Shown: piece after piece, positions 21,661-31,924 of the stretch
How the letters are laid out: the number at the start of each line of letters is the position of its first letter
Position numbering within the stretch: the stretch's first letter is position 1
Notes under the pieces: model-generated
The model's database searches: none
Seen by the model: only the letters and a program-made list of their open reading frames with translations
What the model was told of the DNA's origin: nothing
Position numbers and translations under genes: made by a program
Assembly (NCBI GenBank): GCA_033558025.1
Contig: JAUCEF010000013.1
Location: 737,001 to 801,000, forward strand
Source: Phytophthora sp. 'mugwort'
Taxonomy: Eukaryota; Oomycota; Peronosporomycetes; Peronosporales; Peronosporaceae
Direction of reading: 5' to 3'
Length of the DNA: 64,000 nt

Positions 21661-22604
21661 GGCGGAAGACTGAGGACGGGGGGTTGGATGTTGGCTGGAA
21701 CGTGGCAGCTGGGGGCCTTTCTTCACTGCTGCTGTTGCTCAGACTTGGCGATCTTTACACTGGAAAGAAGCAGGCGCTGGCCTCCTCGCTATGCTGCTTC
21801 CACGCCGTCGGCCTCGGCCTCGGGGGTTACAGTGCGAGTGACTGGTGCGAGCTCCGGGTTTCGTTGGTGGCTGTACTTGACGTGAGTATGGGGTCGCCTT
21901 CAACACAAGGAAGGATCGCAACAAGAACCCTCAATTGGCAACGGCCTCACGCAACGGACCTGATTAGTTGCCGATTCAGGGGGAGACCATAACAAAGCGT
22001 GGCTCACAAGCTCCCAACACAGTTCAAGTCAGCGACGAACTGATTCGAGCATTAGACGGAGGTGCTGGATACGCGCGAGTGAAGGCGCCACTCGGGCCAG
22101 TTCAGGCAGCCATACGTAAACCCACTTGCCACTTGGCTTACACGTTGTCAACACGCTCGCATTGGCCACATATTTCCTTGCTTGGTGCTGCCAACAGGTA
22201 TAGCCTGATATAATAAGCTGCACATTGACCTCAAGACAAAGCCGCACCACCGGCTTCAACACGGCAAAGCATGTTGCAAGGACAACGGCCATTGGGACCT
22301 AACGCAGCGCCAGTAGATTGAACTCGTCTTGCTTGCCTTCCCCCTGCTTGGGTATACTATCGTCTTATGCAAAAGGCAACAGCATCTATGTCAGCATTTC
22401 CCCGAACACGTAGGCGGTGACAAGGCGGCATAGAAGTCCTAGACTCGCGGCAAACAGCTGGCGCCGCTGCCACTTCGCAACGACCTCTTACCATTTGTAT
22501 GCTGCATACTCGCGTCATTCACGGTACTGTCGTCACCAAGTCAATTTCAAGAAGGTGCCAGCTCATAGATCAATAATACCAGCGCCCCCCAACCAGAGAG
22601 CAGC
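21661..22604. other. Intergenic region between Mei2-like and QPRT genes
   Basis: No supported gene. The part next to 21660 is the 5' flank of the Mei2-like gene. Open frames on the plus strand opposite it are reverse shadows. Short frames at 21968-22300 show no motif. The segment probably contains both divergent promoters. A TCAATTTC element near 22539, about 65 bp before the QPRT start, loosely resembles the oomycete initiator. Confidence 0.5.
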
Positions 22605-23596
22605 ATGACCGAGCCTAGCAATAACTTTGCGCACTTACTCCCCCCGTCCTGGACCAAGCACGTGCAGCTCTGGCTCGAGGACGACATCCCGTCCTTTGAC
22701 GTCGGTGGCTTCGTGGTCGGCGGTGCGTCCTCTCCTCCCCTTGCTGTTCTGACGCCATCCCCGCCGCTAACTCTTGTGTGTATCTACCTGTTACGTGCTG
22801 TCAAATAGAAGCTCAGGAGACGGCGCTGCTGTTGGGTAAGTCAGAGGGCGTGCTGGCTGGCGTCCCGTTCTTCACTGAGGTCTTCCGCACACTCGGCTGT
22901 CATGTTGAATGGCTGCTGCATGAGGGCGACGAGGTCAAGCCTGGCAGCGCTCCGGGCGGCAAGGTGCCAGTGGCTAAAGTAACCGGCAAGTGTCGTCAGC
23001 TGTTGCTGGGTGAACGGACGGCGCTTAACATCCTCACGCGCGCCAGTGGTGTGGCCACGCAGGCCCGACGCTCCGTGGAGCAGGCGCGCGCGCTGGGCTG
23101 GAACGGCCACGTGGCCGGCACCCGCAAGACGACGCCGGGCTTCCGGCTCGTGGAAAAGTACGCGCTGCTGGTGGCTGGCGCCTCTACGCACCGCCACGAC
23201 CTGTCACAGATGGTCATGCTCAAGGACAACCACGTGTGGGCGGCCGGCAGCATCACTAAGGCCGTGAATAAGGCCAAGCTGGCTGCCGGTTTCTCTATGA
23301 AGATCGAAGTCGAGTGCCGCCGCATTGAAGAGGCGCAAGAGGCAGCCAAGGCCGGCGCCGACATTGTCATGCTGGACAACTTTGAGCCAGAGCAACTCAA
23401 GGCCACGGCCGCCGAGCTGAAGACGCAGTTCCCGCACCTGCTCATCGAGGCCAGTGGCGGCATCACGCCCGCGACGCTCGGTCTGTACGTGTCGCCCCAT
23501 GTGGACATTGTCAGCCAGGGTAAACTCACACAGGGCTACCCGTGTCTGGACTTCTCACTTAAAATCCAGAAGTCGGACGGTATCTTCAAGCAGTAA
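22605..23596 (+). CDS. Quinolinate phosphoribosyltransferase (NadC/QPRT)
   Basis: Two exons (22605-22722 and 22809-23596), 301 aa, a normal length. The enzyme converts quinolinate plus PRPP to nicotinate mononucleotide and CO2 in de novo NAD synthesis. Family signatures are clear: GERTALNILTRASGVAT (residues about 95-112), the substrate-binding GTRKTTPGFRLVEKYALLVA and HRHDLSQMVMLKDNH (about 135-178), the KIEVECRRIEEA strand, ADIVMLDNF, and the C-terminal IEASGGI with DIVSQGKLTQ. Conserved Arg, His and Lys ligands for the phosphates are present, so it should be active. The intron splits the N-terminal domain after FVVGG. Start 22605 is the first ATG of the exon. It is divergent from the Mei2-like gene. 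Confidence 0.95.
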
Positions 23597-23690
23597 CTTG
23601 TCCATGACGACTAAAACAAGCTGTTATTGTACTCGCAACGTTAGCGTTTCCAATAATTGCAGAGAATTAACGTCAAGAGCAATTTTTTTT

Positions 23691-25758
23691 TCAACAAGAA
23701 AACTGCTCCAGTCGGGTGGCTAAGTGCTGGACGTCGTTTGCGGAGCTCCTGCGGTCCCCATAGCGCCTTCTACTGTCCTTTTGCTGCGCGGTTTGCTCCT
23801 CGAGTTGCATCAAGCGCACGATCTTCATGAGCCACGCACAGAGGGGCGCGATCCCAATTAAAAACCTGTGTTTTGTCTTCGTATGGGCATTTATGGCACG
23901 CCATTCGAGCTCAACCAACAGTTGAGTCACGAGCTCCACTTGGAAAAGCCTGTTTTTTCCACAGAAACAACAGACAAGAAATGAGTTGACAGCATCACGA
24001 ACACACGCTCATGGTTGTTCTTACCTCTTCACACTCGATGGTGTAAACCGCCGGAAAATGTATTCGACTGACTCAAGAACATCAGTCGTCGCTGTTGTAG
24101 CGTGGCTCTTGCTCTCGGATGTCTGCAGTTCGGCGTCAATACTTTTCAAAAGCCAAAACCAAACGAGACGAAGTCGTAAGAGAGGGAGGGAATTAAAGTC
24201 AGCACGACTTCGTCGGAGCCATTGCGCCCCAGTATGAATATCTGACACCTTAAGATCTGATGACATTGTCGTAAGTAGTGCAGCGATCTCATCGGCCGAT
24301 TCGGAGCTTATAAACGAGTAAAACCAGCCGAAAAAACGTGCAGCTCGACGAGCTGGCGACTGCTCCACGTCACTGGCTAAGCTCGAGCTAAAAGTTGTCT
24401 CTAGCGCTTCATGTAGCAGATCCGGTCGCTCTAAGACTCCAATCCACTCGTATTGCCACACTAAATCTGAAGCATTTCGTGATTTCTGGAGTCGTTCGAG
24501 AGTGCCGCCTAATGCGACGAACGCTCGTTCTCGCTGATCACATGACCAGGTTCCCCGTGAGCGGGTTGCTAGCGGGATTTGGCTCAATAATTGGCGGTTG
24601 AATAGGCGAGCAGCATTTTCTGGTCGTGCACCTCGAGATAATGTGCTCACCAGGTCCATGCTACGACAGGATGCGAGTAGATCCACATGACTTCGACACC
24701 ACTCGATGGACGTCACATACAGGTGAGAATTGCGACGCCAAGCTGCCGCCACCGCGATTGTGTCTGAAGGAGTGCGAGCCAAAGCATCTTCAAGGCACCA
24801 TCCCGCAGGCAACACAGAGCTGATCGGTTGGAACGGCGCGCGATGAGTTTCCAGCATCCATTTCTGCAATTGCGAGCGCCAGCTCGGGAGGTGGTTCGCC
24901 CACACATGGATCCTGCTCTCCAACGTCAAAGCATCAAACAGTCGCTGTTCAAGTCGCACTGTGCGGCCCACATCCGCTTGCAACGTCAGGAGTCGACGAT
25001 CAAATAGTCGTTGGAGGAAGTCACTGCCGAAAGTCTGCGTCTCTGTATTCCCTGATAACGCCGCCTCCGCGAACTGCAGAAACTGTTCGTCATTCTCCAG
25101 ACTCGTCGCACACATATCCAGAACGTTAGAGAGCGTGACGCTGTCCACCTCGCCAGCCTGCACTGCCGCAAGCAGCGACTGGTGCAGCTCCATTTGGACG
25201 TCTGCCTGTCTGCATGCGGCCGACACGAACAGTTTGGTCTGCATCTGCTGCAGAGACTTGGACATTATCGGCGATCGCAGTGCGTCCTCGTCTGACGCTC
25301 CAGGCTTGACTGCTTGCATGTCTAGCAGCGTCTGAATGGCCCAGTCTCGCGTCGAGTGCAGCGTTGCCACTGTGTCTTTGGGAAGTTCTAAGTCGATAGG
25401 GAACTCAATCATCTGCAGCACTAGAACCAACCGAGCGTCAATTTCTCCATTACAAGGCGTCCATAGACTGCAACCACACACCACGCACAGACATCAACCA
25501 GCCCTTGTAGTTGTATTGCATTAGCTTCCGGAGCCTGCAGCAGCTCGTCCAGTGCCTCTAAAATCAAACTTGGAAACTAACATAGAAATAATAGTTCAGG
25601 AATCTGTTTAAGATGCTGCGAGGACTCGGCGAGAAACGGCATATTGGCACACGCACCTCCGCTGTCTCAAGCGCATCCTCGTACGTCTCCAGACTCTGCA
25701 CAGCCGCCGCCATCCAGCTGAAGTCCCATGGCTCTGGAGCTCCTCGCTTGCTGATCAT
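23691..25758 (-). CDS. Hypothetical helical protein, about 602 aa
   Basis: Four-exon model on the minus strand: 25758-25657, about 25555-25499, 25412-24025, 23949-23691. The last three junctions keep frame; the donor of exon 2 is ambiguous by one or two codons (25499 or 25493). The large exon encodes a leucine-rich all-alpha protein with no low complexity, for example LLTLQADVGRTVRLEQRLFD and WRSQLQKWMLETHR, resembling HEAT/ARM-like or scaffold proteins. The C-terminal exon (LVTQLLVELEWRAINAHT) is amphipathic. The long intact exon and good codon usage indicate a real gene. I do not recognise a family; divergent complex subunits of such shape (for example DNA-repair scaffolds) are possible but unproven. 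Its start lies only 30 bp from the start of the plus-strand gene at 25789. Confidence 0.72.
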
Positions 25759-25788
25759 ACTTTCACAAATCGTACTTTGCGCGGTATT

Positions 25789-26520
25789 ATGGACCCATTC
25801 GGGACATTTCTGAACGGATTGACTGCCGATGGTGAGTGAGTTCTCAATGGACGTAGCAGACTTTAATTAAAACAGCGGAAAATTACTGGGTGTAACTCCA
25901 GCCGTGAACCAGGTTCCCGATACCTTCTCAGCATGTAAGAGGAAAACTCAACTACTTGCTTTGATTCCGTTCACCAGGTGGATGATACCACGTGGAATTC
26001 TGCCGGTATTAAGGCTCTCAAAATGCAGATGTGGCTCGGTGGAGCGAGAATTGGTATCCGACCACCTCAACCGTCCCAGGCACCCACACGTCAGAATGCT
26101 TCAACGGTTAGTTCAAGTGTGCATCTAGAGTTACGGGGTGGTCAGGTGGCCGCGACGTCAGTGACGTTGATGCCGCAAATTTTCACGTTAACGCAGCCAC
26201 ATGCACTGCATCTCTAACTGTTCCGACAGATGAGCACGAGGCTCGAAAGCTCAACGTTTTGTATCTTGGGCGTAGAAACAAAATCAAACGGACAGAAAGC
26301 TGTTGAGGGGTACGCGCTGGAGACTATTTTCGGTGGATACAGCCGACGCAACGGGCGCAGCCATGGCAAACACCCCCAAGCTGAGCTTGAAGCTCTCCAC
26401 CGACAACATGATTGTCCCAGTTGTGCACGAGCATGAGCGCGTGCCGGGGCAGCTCCAGTTTCATTTCTTAATTTGCCTTAACAGCGGCAACTCAAACGAA
26501 AGTGGCCGAGCTTTCGTATT
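25789..26520 (+). CDS. Uncertain multi-exon gene, product unknown
   Basis: A short first exon (25789-25831; MDPFGTFLNGLTAD followed by GTGAGT) is followed by coding-like blocks in different frames: 25975-26103 (DDTTWNSAGIKALKMQMWLG, ending RIGIRPPQPSQAP), 26110-26220 (HLELRGGQVAATSVTLM), 26230-26310 (DEHEARKLNVLYLGRRNKIK) and 26300-26465 (KLSLKLSTDNMIVPVVHEHE). These look like exons of one protein joined by short introns, but I could not connect the first exon in frame, so the model is incomplete. It could instead be a decayed gene. No family recognised. It is divergent from the helical gene and just upstream of the mucin-like gene. Confidence 0.4.
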
Positions 26521-26563
26521 CGCACGCTTGTTTTCCAGCGCCGAGGTAACCGCTTGAAGAAAC

Positions 26564-28798
26564 ATGAAGATCAGCGCCATCCTCCTCTCTGTCATTCTAC
26601 TGAGCGTCGTAGCTGTCGGCAACCCGACGGATGTCAAGCAGCTGCAAACGCCCGTTGCGACGGCTCCAGTCACGTCCACGCCGACGCAGCAGGAGTCCAT
26701 GCCCGAACCTACCGTCACAGTCCAAACGAAAGAGCCCATTCCGGCTCCAACGGAGACAACCGGAAAGTCGGGTGATCCTACGCCGTACACGTCGACGGAC
26801 ACGGAGCAACCTGACGCCCCGACGCCAGCTCCATCAACAACGACGGAGGATTTTAAAGACCCGGCGCCGTACACGTCGACGGACACGGAGCAACCTGACG
26901 CCCCGACGCCAGCTCCATCAACAACGACGGAGGATTTTAAAGACTTGGCGCCGTACACGTCGACGGACACGGAGCAACCTGACGCCCCGACGCCAGCTCC
27001 ATCAACAACGACGGAGGATTTTAAAGACCCGGCGCCATACACGTCGACGGACACGGAGCAACCTGACGCCCCGACGCCAGCTCCATCAACAACGACGGAG
27101 GATTTTAAAGACTTGGCGCCGTACACGTCGACGGACACGGAGCAACCTGACGCCCCGACGCCAGCTCCATCAACAACGACGGAGGATTTTAAAGACCCGG
27201 CGCCGTACACGTCGACGGACACGGAGCAACCTGACGCCCCGACGCCAGCTCCATCAACAACGACGGAGGATTTTAAAGACCCGGCGCCATACACGTCGAC
27301 GGACACGGAGCAACCTGACGCCCCGACGCCAGCTCCATCAACAACGACGGAGGATTTTAAAGACCCGGCGCCATACACGTCGACGGACACGGAGCAACCT
27401 GACGCCCCGACGCCAGCTCCATCAACAACGGCGGAGGATTATAAAGACTTGGCGCCATACACGTCGACGGACACGGAGCAACCTGACGCCCCGACGCCAG
27501 CTCCATCAACAACGACGGAGGATTTTAAAGACCCGGCGCCATACACGTCGACGGACACGGAGCAACCTGACGCCCCGACGCCAGCTCCATCAACAACGGC
27601 GGAGGATTATAAAGACTTGGCGCCATACACGTCGACGGACACGGAGCAACCTGACGCCCCGACGCCAGCTCCATCAACAACGACGGAGGATTTTAAAGAC
27701 CCGGCGCCATACACGTCGACGGACACGGAGCAACCTGACGCCCCGACGCCAGCTCCATCAACAACGGCGGAGGATTATAAAGACTTGGCGCCATACACGT
27801 CGACGGACACGGAGCAACCTGACGCCCCGACGCCAGCTCCATCAACAACGACGGAGGATTTTAAAGACCCGGCGCCATACACGTCGACGGACACGGAGCA
27901 ACCTGACGCCCCGACGCCGTCCCCGACAACCGTGGAGACCACGCCGACGACGACGCCCTATACGGAATCGTGCACTGAAGTTTCGGTTGAGGGAGATGCA
28001 ACGTACTGCATCCAGGGTCCAATTTGCAGTGGATCTGACGATGAACCTGCTGGAGCTCTTTGTCCTATTCAAGGTGACATTGCTGTCAAAGACTGCATTG
28101 AAATGCTTCCTAGCTGGACCAGTTTTAGCTCCTGTGTTGCTCCGGTGGATGCTGTGTGTGCTCGTGTCTCCACCGGTGCATGGGGCTGTGTCTTCGGTGA
28201 GCCGAAGGTAAAAGGCTACCCGATACCAGTTCCGACTACGCCCGAAAAGTACCAACAGTCGACACCAGCTCCTTCGACGCCGTGTCCTCCAATTCCTGGT
28301 TGGGAGAAGTCGCCGATTCCTGTGTCTACCTCGACGTGGGATGACACAACGCCATCCCCAAGCTACCCGTCGGAGGAAATGCCATTGCAAGCGCCAATCA
28401 CACCTGAGACAGAAACGGATGAGCCCTCTCCAGCGTCGACCACGACTGTCCCCACACCGACGTCTGTATCGACCATCAGCACCACATCGACGGAGGTTCC
28501 AGGCCCGACGCCGTCTCAATCGGCTTTCACTTCGTCCCTCGCGGAGGAAGAAGTATATACACCGGAGCAGCAGCTAAGCGGTGACTCGTCACAGACTACT
28601 CAGCAGATCCGTACGTCGACAGCTACCGGAGGTGTTGCCTCGACCACGTCTAGCCTCAGTGCGGGTGGTATCGCTGCTATCGTGGCCGGTGTCGGCGCCG
28701 TGTTGGCCGTCGCTGGCTTCGGATGGTACAAGCTTCGCCAGCACTCAGACCGTGCGTCTCCCCATTCGTACCTGGAAGAGGTTGTGACCCCCATTTAA
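26564..28798 (+). CDS. Secreted mucin-like Thr/Pro-rich membrane protein with tandem repeats
   Basis: Intact single-exon gene, 744 aa. An N-terminal signal peptide (MKISAILLSVILLSVVAVG) precedes a Thr/Pro-rich region made of 14 copies of a 28-residue repeat (PAPYTSTDTEQPDAPTP then APSTTTEDFKD), residues about 74-452. A cysteine-rich domain follows (about 465-550; eight Cys, including CIQGPICSG, ALCPIQGDIAVKDC, SCVAPVDAVC, GCVFG). A second Thr/Ser/Pro stalk leads to one transmembrane segment (GGIAAIVAGVGAVLAVAGF, about 701-722) and a 22-residue cytoplasmic tail. The layout fits a type I surface protein with an O-glycosylated stalk, possibly in wall or adhesion, by analogy with oomycete mucin-like proteins. 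The cysteine domain may bind a ligand; this is inference. A decayed relative lies at 31438. Repeat number may vary between strains. Confidence 0.9.
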   Translation: MKISAILLSVILLSVVAVGNPTDVKQLQTPVATAPVTSTPTQQESMPEPTVTVQTKEPIPAPTETTGKSGDPTPYTSTDTEQPDAPTPAPSTTTEDFKDPAPYTSTDTEQPDAPTPAPSTTTEDFKDLAPYTSTDTEQPDAPTPAPSTTTEDFKDPAPYTSTDTEQPDAPTPAPSTTTEDFKDLAPYTSTDTEQPDAPTPAPSTTTEDFKDPAPYTSTDTEQPDAPTPAPSTTTEDFKDPAPYTSTDTEQPDAPTPAPSTTTEDFKDPAPYTSTDTEQPDAPTPAPSTTAEDYKDLAPYTSTDTEQPDAPTPAPSTTTEDFKDPAPYTSTDTEQPDAPTPAPSTTAEDYKDLAPYTSTDTEQPDAPTPAPSTTTEDFKDPAPYTSTDTEQPDAPTPAPSTTAEDYKDLAPYTSTDTEQPDAPTPAPSTTTEDFKDPAPYTSTDTEQPDAPTPSPTTVETTPTTTPYTESCTEVSVEGDATYCIQGPICSGSDDEPAGALCPIQGDIAVKDCIEMLPSWTSFSSCVAPVDAVCARVSTGAWGCVFGEPKVKGYPIPVPTTPEKYQQSTPAPSTPCPPIPGWEKSPIPVSTSTWDDTTPSPSYPSEEMPLQAPITPETETDEPSPASTTTVPTPTSVSTISTTSTEVPGPTPSQSAFTSSLAEEEVYTPEQQLSGDSSQTTQQIRTSTATGGVASTTSSLSAGGIAAIVAGVGAVLAVAGFGWYKLRQHSDRASPHSYLEEVVTPI
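26782..27920 (+). repeat. 84-bp coding tandem repeat, 14 units
   Basis: Unit length is 84 bp (28 codons) with almost no substitutions between copies. Variants fall at unit junctions: CCCGGCG versus TTGGCG (Pro-Ala or Leu-Ala) and ACGACGGAGGATTTT versus GCGGAGGATTAT (TEDFKD or AEDYKD). From unit 8 onward the variants alternate strictly, giving a 168-bp higher-order dimer repeated three times; units 2-5 also alternate Pro-Ala/Leu-Ala. The last unit is truncated and runs into PSPTTVETTP. Confidence 0.95.
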
Positions 28799-29803
28799 GT
28801 CTACAGTGTACCTCGTGCACTGCGCCAGTGCGACATAGTCCGTTATTTCCCATTTCAACATCCCATGACTTCAACATGGATACATGCTACAAATTTCATA
28901 TTGAAATTTGATTCAACAGTTTGTATAAATTACTCATGCAGGTGGCATCGCAAAAGCCCTGTACGTCGCTATACGCTGACTGATAATGTGGTTTGACCTG
29001 CTCAAACAGACCTATGTCGTGTCCAGATTTGCTTTTCTTTTGTGGTGTCTGGCGTTACTCAGACGCAACCCCCAGACATCATCATCACGATACGATACAT
29101 TTTGGAAGTTACCGGTACCCTTTATTCGCATGGGTATTTAGGGGTTAAATAGGATTTGGATCCCCAGATGAGATCAATAAAATATTTCTTGTAGCTTATT
29201 GATAAATATTTCTTGTAGCTTATTGACAAATATTTTTTTATTTACTAAAACCCGGACGTGGCGATTGCGGCTTCCGTCACTAATTATTTCTCGTATTTTA
29301 TTGACCATATTAATTTAACCGTGACTGGCAGTAAATCCTTTTAGGCTGATGTTGTGGACAGTTTTTCAGTGATCTGGCTTAGATCACGAGCGCCTTCGCC
29401 GGTGCGAGTACGTACAACTCTTGTCTGTTTGTGACGCGGAGCAGTACAACAATTCAGCGTGACGCAACGACAAGTGTGAAGAAATTCAATAGTTACTTGT
29501 GTAATTCCCGAGTTTCGTTTATGCTGTGACGGACCCGTCGCTCTACCGTACTTACTATCGTAGTGTAGAGCTCGTCATACTTCTATATGTGCAGAGGCTG
29601 GCCAAGCGCCTTGCCGAGTGCAAGGGATCGAGTCCATTCTGAGTACCATCAATCGTACCGCTCGCTTTTAAGAACGTGGGTAAACTCACCTGAGCAGACT
29701 AGTGCATGTACATTACAAAGCACAACTGTAAAATCTATTAGCTCCCCAATCACGTTTTGCCATCGGTTTTAGCGCAATTACCGGTACCGACCCAATTTTT
29801 TGC
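28799..29803. other. Intergenic region, partly AT-rich
   Basis: No gene supported. An AT-rich segment at 29160-29320 contains a short direct repeat of AAATATTTCTTGTAGCTTATTGA. The stretch 29090-29160 and the phrase ATTACCGGTACC at about 29777 could be degraded element ends, but no LTR or terminal repeat pair was found. Confidence 0.5.
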
Positions 29804-31178
29804 TTAGTGCTTCTTCTTCAGCGCCTTCACCTTCCTGGCATGTTTTGCAGAGTTCATGTGGCAATTGTACTTCTTAACGTCGCGGAACGTGAGACCGCAC
29901 GGTTGACAAGCCATCTTCATCGGAGGTGCAGCCACTTTCTTCTTCGCAGCTCCCTGTTGAATGCCCATCCAAATCCAGTTCCCAGTTTAGCGAATGCTCT
30001 TTAACCGAACATGATAGATACGTTCTAGACCAGTCCTACCTTCTTCACTATACTGTCACAAGCGGACTCGCTGGTCGTTGAGTCTTGATGGTCTTGCTGG
30101 CGCGAGTCAACCACTTCAAGACTCTTGTCTAGGCTGAAGATAAAATAGTGTGCTCCAGTGGTGGAGGGAGGCTCGCCACGAAAAGATGCCGGGTGTGTAC
30201 GTTGTGGTTCATACCCAGAGTACATACTCGCGTCGAAAACCTCCGTGCTGGTCCACATTCAAAACAGAAAATCAAATAAGCATCCACTTTCTCGCTTTAC
30301 GCATCCAGTGATCCCCACCACTTACCGTCTCAGCTTGAAGCCGCTCGCCGCAGCCTGCTCTTGAATTTTCCAGCGGTTGTAGAACAAGGTATTACGTAAC
30401 GAGACGAGCACTTGACCACGACTAGGGTGCAAATACTGCCGCGTTGAGTAGAAGAAGTCCCTCAAGAGCTTCTGGTTATTGGCCACATCTTCATCCGTGG
30501 CGCCGCCAAGATGCGGGAAGTTAAAGACGATCGTCTGGAACGGCAGCGCTCCCTTCAACCAGCTCTCTTTCTCTAAATGCGTTGCGTCCACATTAAAATG
30601 CACATCAGCCTACAATACATACACATACCAACACTTTTTAGCGCCTGAAACCAGTTAAGACCAACCGCAACGTTTACAATCGCACCCCGGCCGTCTCCAG
30701 AGCGTCGCAGTTCAGCAATGCGCTTGAGTATTTCTCCTTAAGGTCCAATTTGGAATCGTAGCACGTGGCAACGAGATTCTTGCCCCCCTGTAGACCAAGT
30801 AAGAGTCAGTTAGTATCTGTGTCAACTGCAGTCAGGCGAAGGTCTCCATTTGCGTACCAGGAACACGGCGAGGGCCAAGGAGAAGGAAAAATCTCCGTCA
30901 CCGACCACCAAAATGCGCTGGCGGTCGCTAAACGGTCCCAAATTCTTGGGATTCGGGTTGGACGACGCCGTGATCGCGAAAATGGCGTTCGTCTGCGACT
31001 TGGCGGCGCGAATCTGCTGCGCGGCGTTGGGATTGTTGGCCACGTGTTTCTAGTGGGCGACGAGAGTGCGTCAGGCTGTAGACATGTAGATATGGAGGAG
31101 TTTGAAGAGATAGGGACGCACTTTGTCATTGCGCCGACGCTTCTTCTTGTCGCCGTGCGCTGCTTGGGACTTGGCCAT
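29804..31178 (-). CDS. BMT5-like rRNA (uridine-N3) methyltransferase (DUF2431) with C2H2 zinc finger
   Basis: Six exons on the minus strand (31178-31122, 31049-30858, 30787-30686, 30609-30326, 30247-30040, 29953-29804), 330 aa, frames continuous. The SAM-binding motif RILVVGDGDFSFSLALA (about 60-76) starts the Rossmann-like DUF2431 domain. NLVATCYDS, FNVDATHLE, QTIVFNFPHLGG and LVSLRNTLFYNRW are further BMT5 signatures, and GAHYFIFSL closes the domain. Yeast BMT5 methylates U2634 of 25S rRNA in the nucleolus. The N-terminus is basic (KKKRRRNDK), fitting nucleolar targeting. The last exon adds a U1/matrin-type C2H2 finger (CQPC, then H and H in YNCHMNSAKH) and a Lys-rich tail, not part of yeast BMT5. 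Start 31178 is the first ATG. The gene appears intact. Confidence 0.9.
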
Positions 31179-31437
31179 GGTAAATGCTTCCTAGTGATGT
31201 GAACCAGCCGACCTAATGTCGTACCTAACGAAAATACGAACTTAAATGGACGACTCGGTGGTCGACAACATCAGTTTCTTTTCTCGAAGAATTTGCTAGT
31301 GTTGGAGCAGGGCAAGAATTTGACTTGGGCCTCGTCCAAATCTGTTGAATTGTAGGACTTGAGCAACAACTAGTTCTCACTTTCCACTTTGCTTGTTGTT
31401 AGCACTGATAGCAGCAATTACTAAATCTCTTTAAACC

Positions 31438-31882
31438 ATGAAGATCTCCAGCGCCATCGCCTTGGCCATCCTGGTTTGAAGTGGCATTGACTGAACCTAT
31501 GGAGCGCTATGCCCCATATCGGATGTTGTGGCCGTCAAGGATTGCCACGACAGCTTTCCGAGCTGGGCGGGAGACGCCACGCCCTCTGTGCCTACGATTT
31601 CAGCAGCCCTGACTGAGACTCCATGCCAAGTCTTCTTATCGCCTCGAGCAGCGGCTCGGCCTACACCGATCCTTCCTGGGGTCCATCAGAAAATTCGAAT
31701 TCAAGGACGGAATCTTCAACTACTAACGACTCGATGAACACTCCGTCATAAACATTGCGCCGAGAATTCCGGTAACAGGTGACGTCATTGTTGGCATTGT
31801 TGCAGCTGTTGCACAGATTGCTGTCATTGCCGGCTTCGTGTCCACTGGGAGCATTAACCTGTTACGAGTCCGGACTTGAAAC
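31438..31882 (+). pseudogene. Decayed paralogue of the mucin-like gene at 26564
   Basis: The ATG at 31438 opens MKISSAIALAIL, matching the MKISAILLSVIL signal peptide of the intact gene. After a stop, CPISDVVAVKDC and SFPSW align with CPIQGDIAVKDC and LPSW of its cysteine-rich domain. A hydrophobic stretch (VIVGIVAAVAQIAVIAGF) near 31780-31830 corresponds to the transmembrane segment. The Thr/Pro repeat is absent. In-frame stops and frame changes show that the copy is dead. It lies 2.6 kb downstream in the same orientation, so it is probably an old tandem duplicate now separated by the BMT5-like gene. Confidence 0.75.
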
Positions 31883-31924
31883 TTGAAGCTATGGCAAAGG
31901 CTCATTGCTGAATGGTTTCCAAGC

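Noticed and set aside
26461..27390. Long minus-strand open frame of 309 codons rich in Ser/Val/Gly
   Set aside because: It is the reverse shadow of the tandem repeat in the mucin-like gene; the 84-bp unit is a multiple of three, so any open frame is repeated.
26631..28211. Arg/Gln-rich 526-codon frame on the plus strand
   Set aside because: A frame-shifted reading of the same repeat; the overlapping frame has a signal peptide, a cysteine domain and a membrane segment.
29090..29330. Possible solo LTR
   Set aside because: No TG...CA ends or target duplication could be identified by eye.
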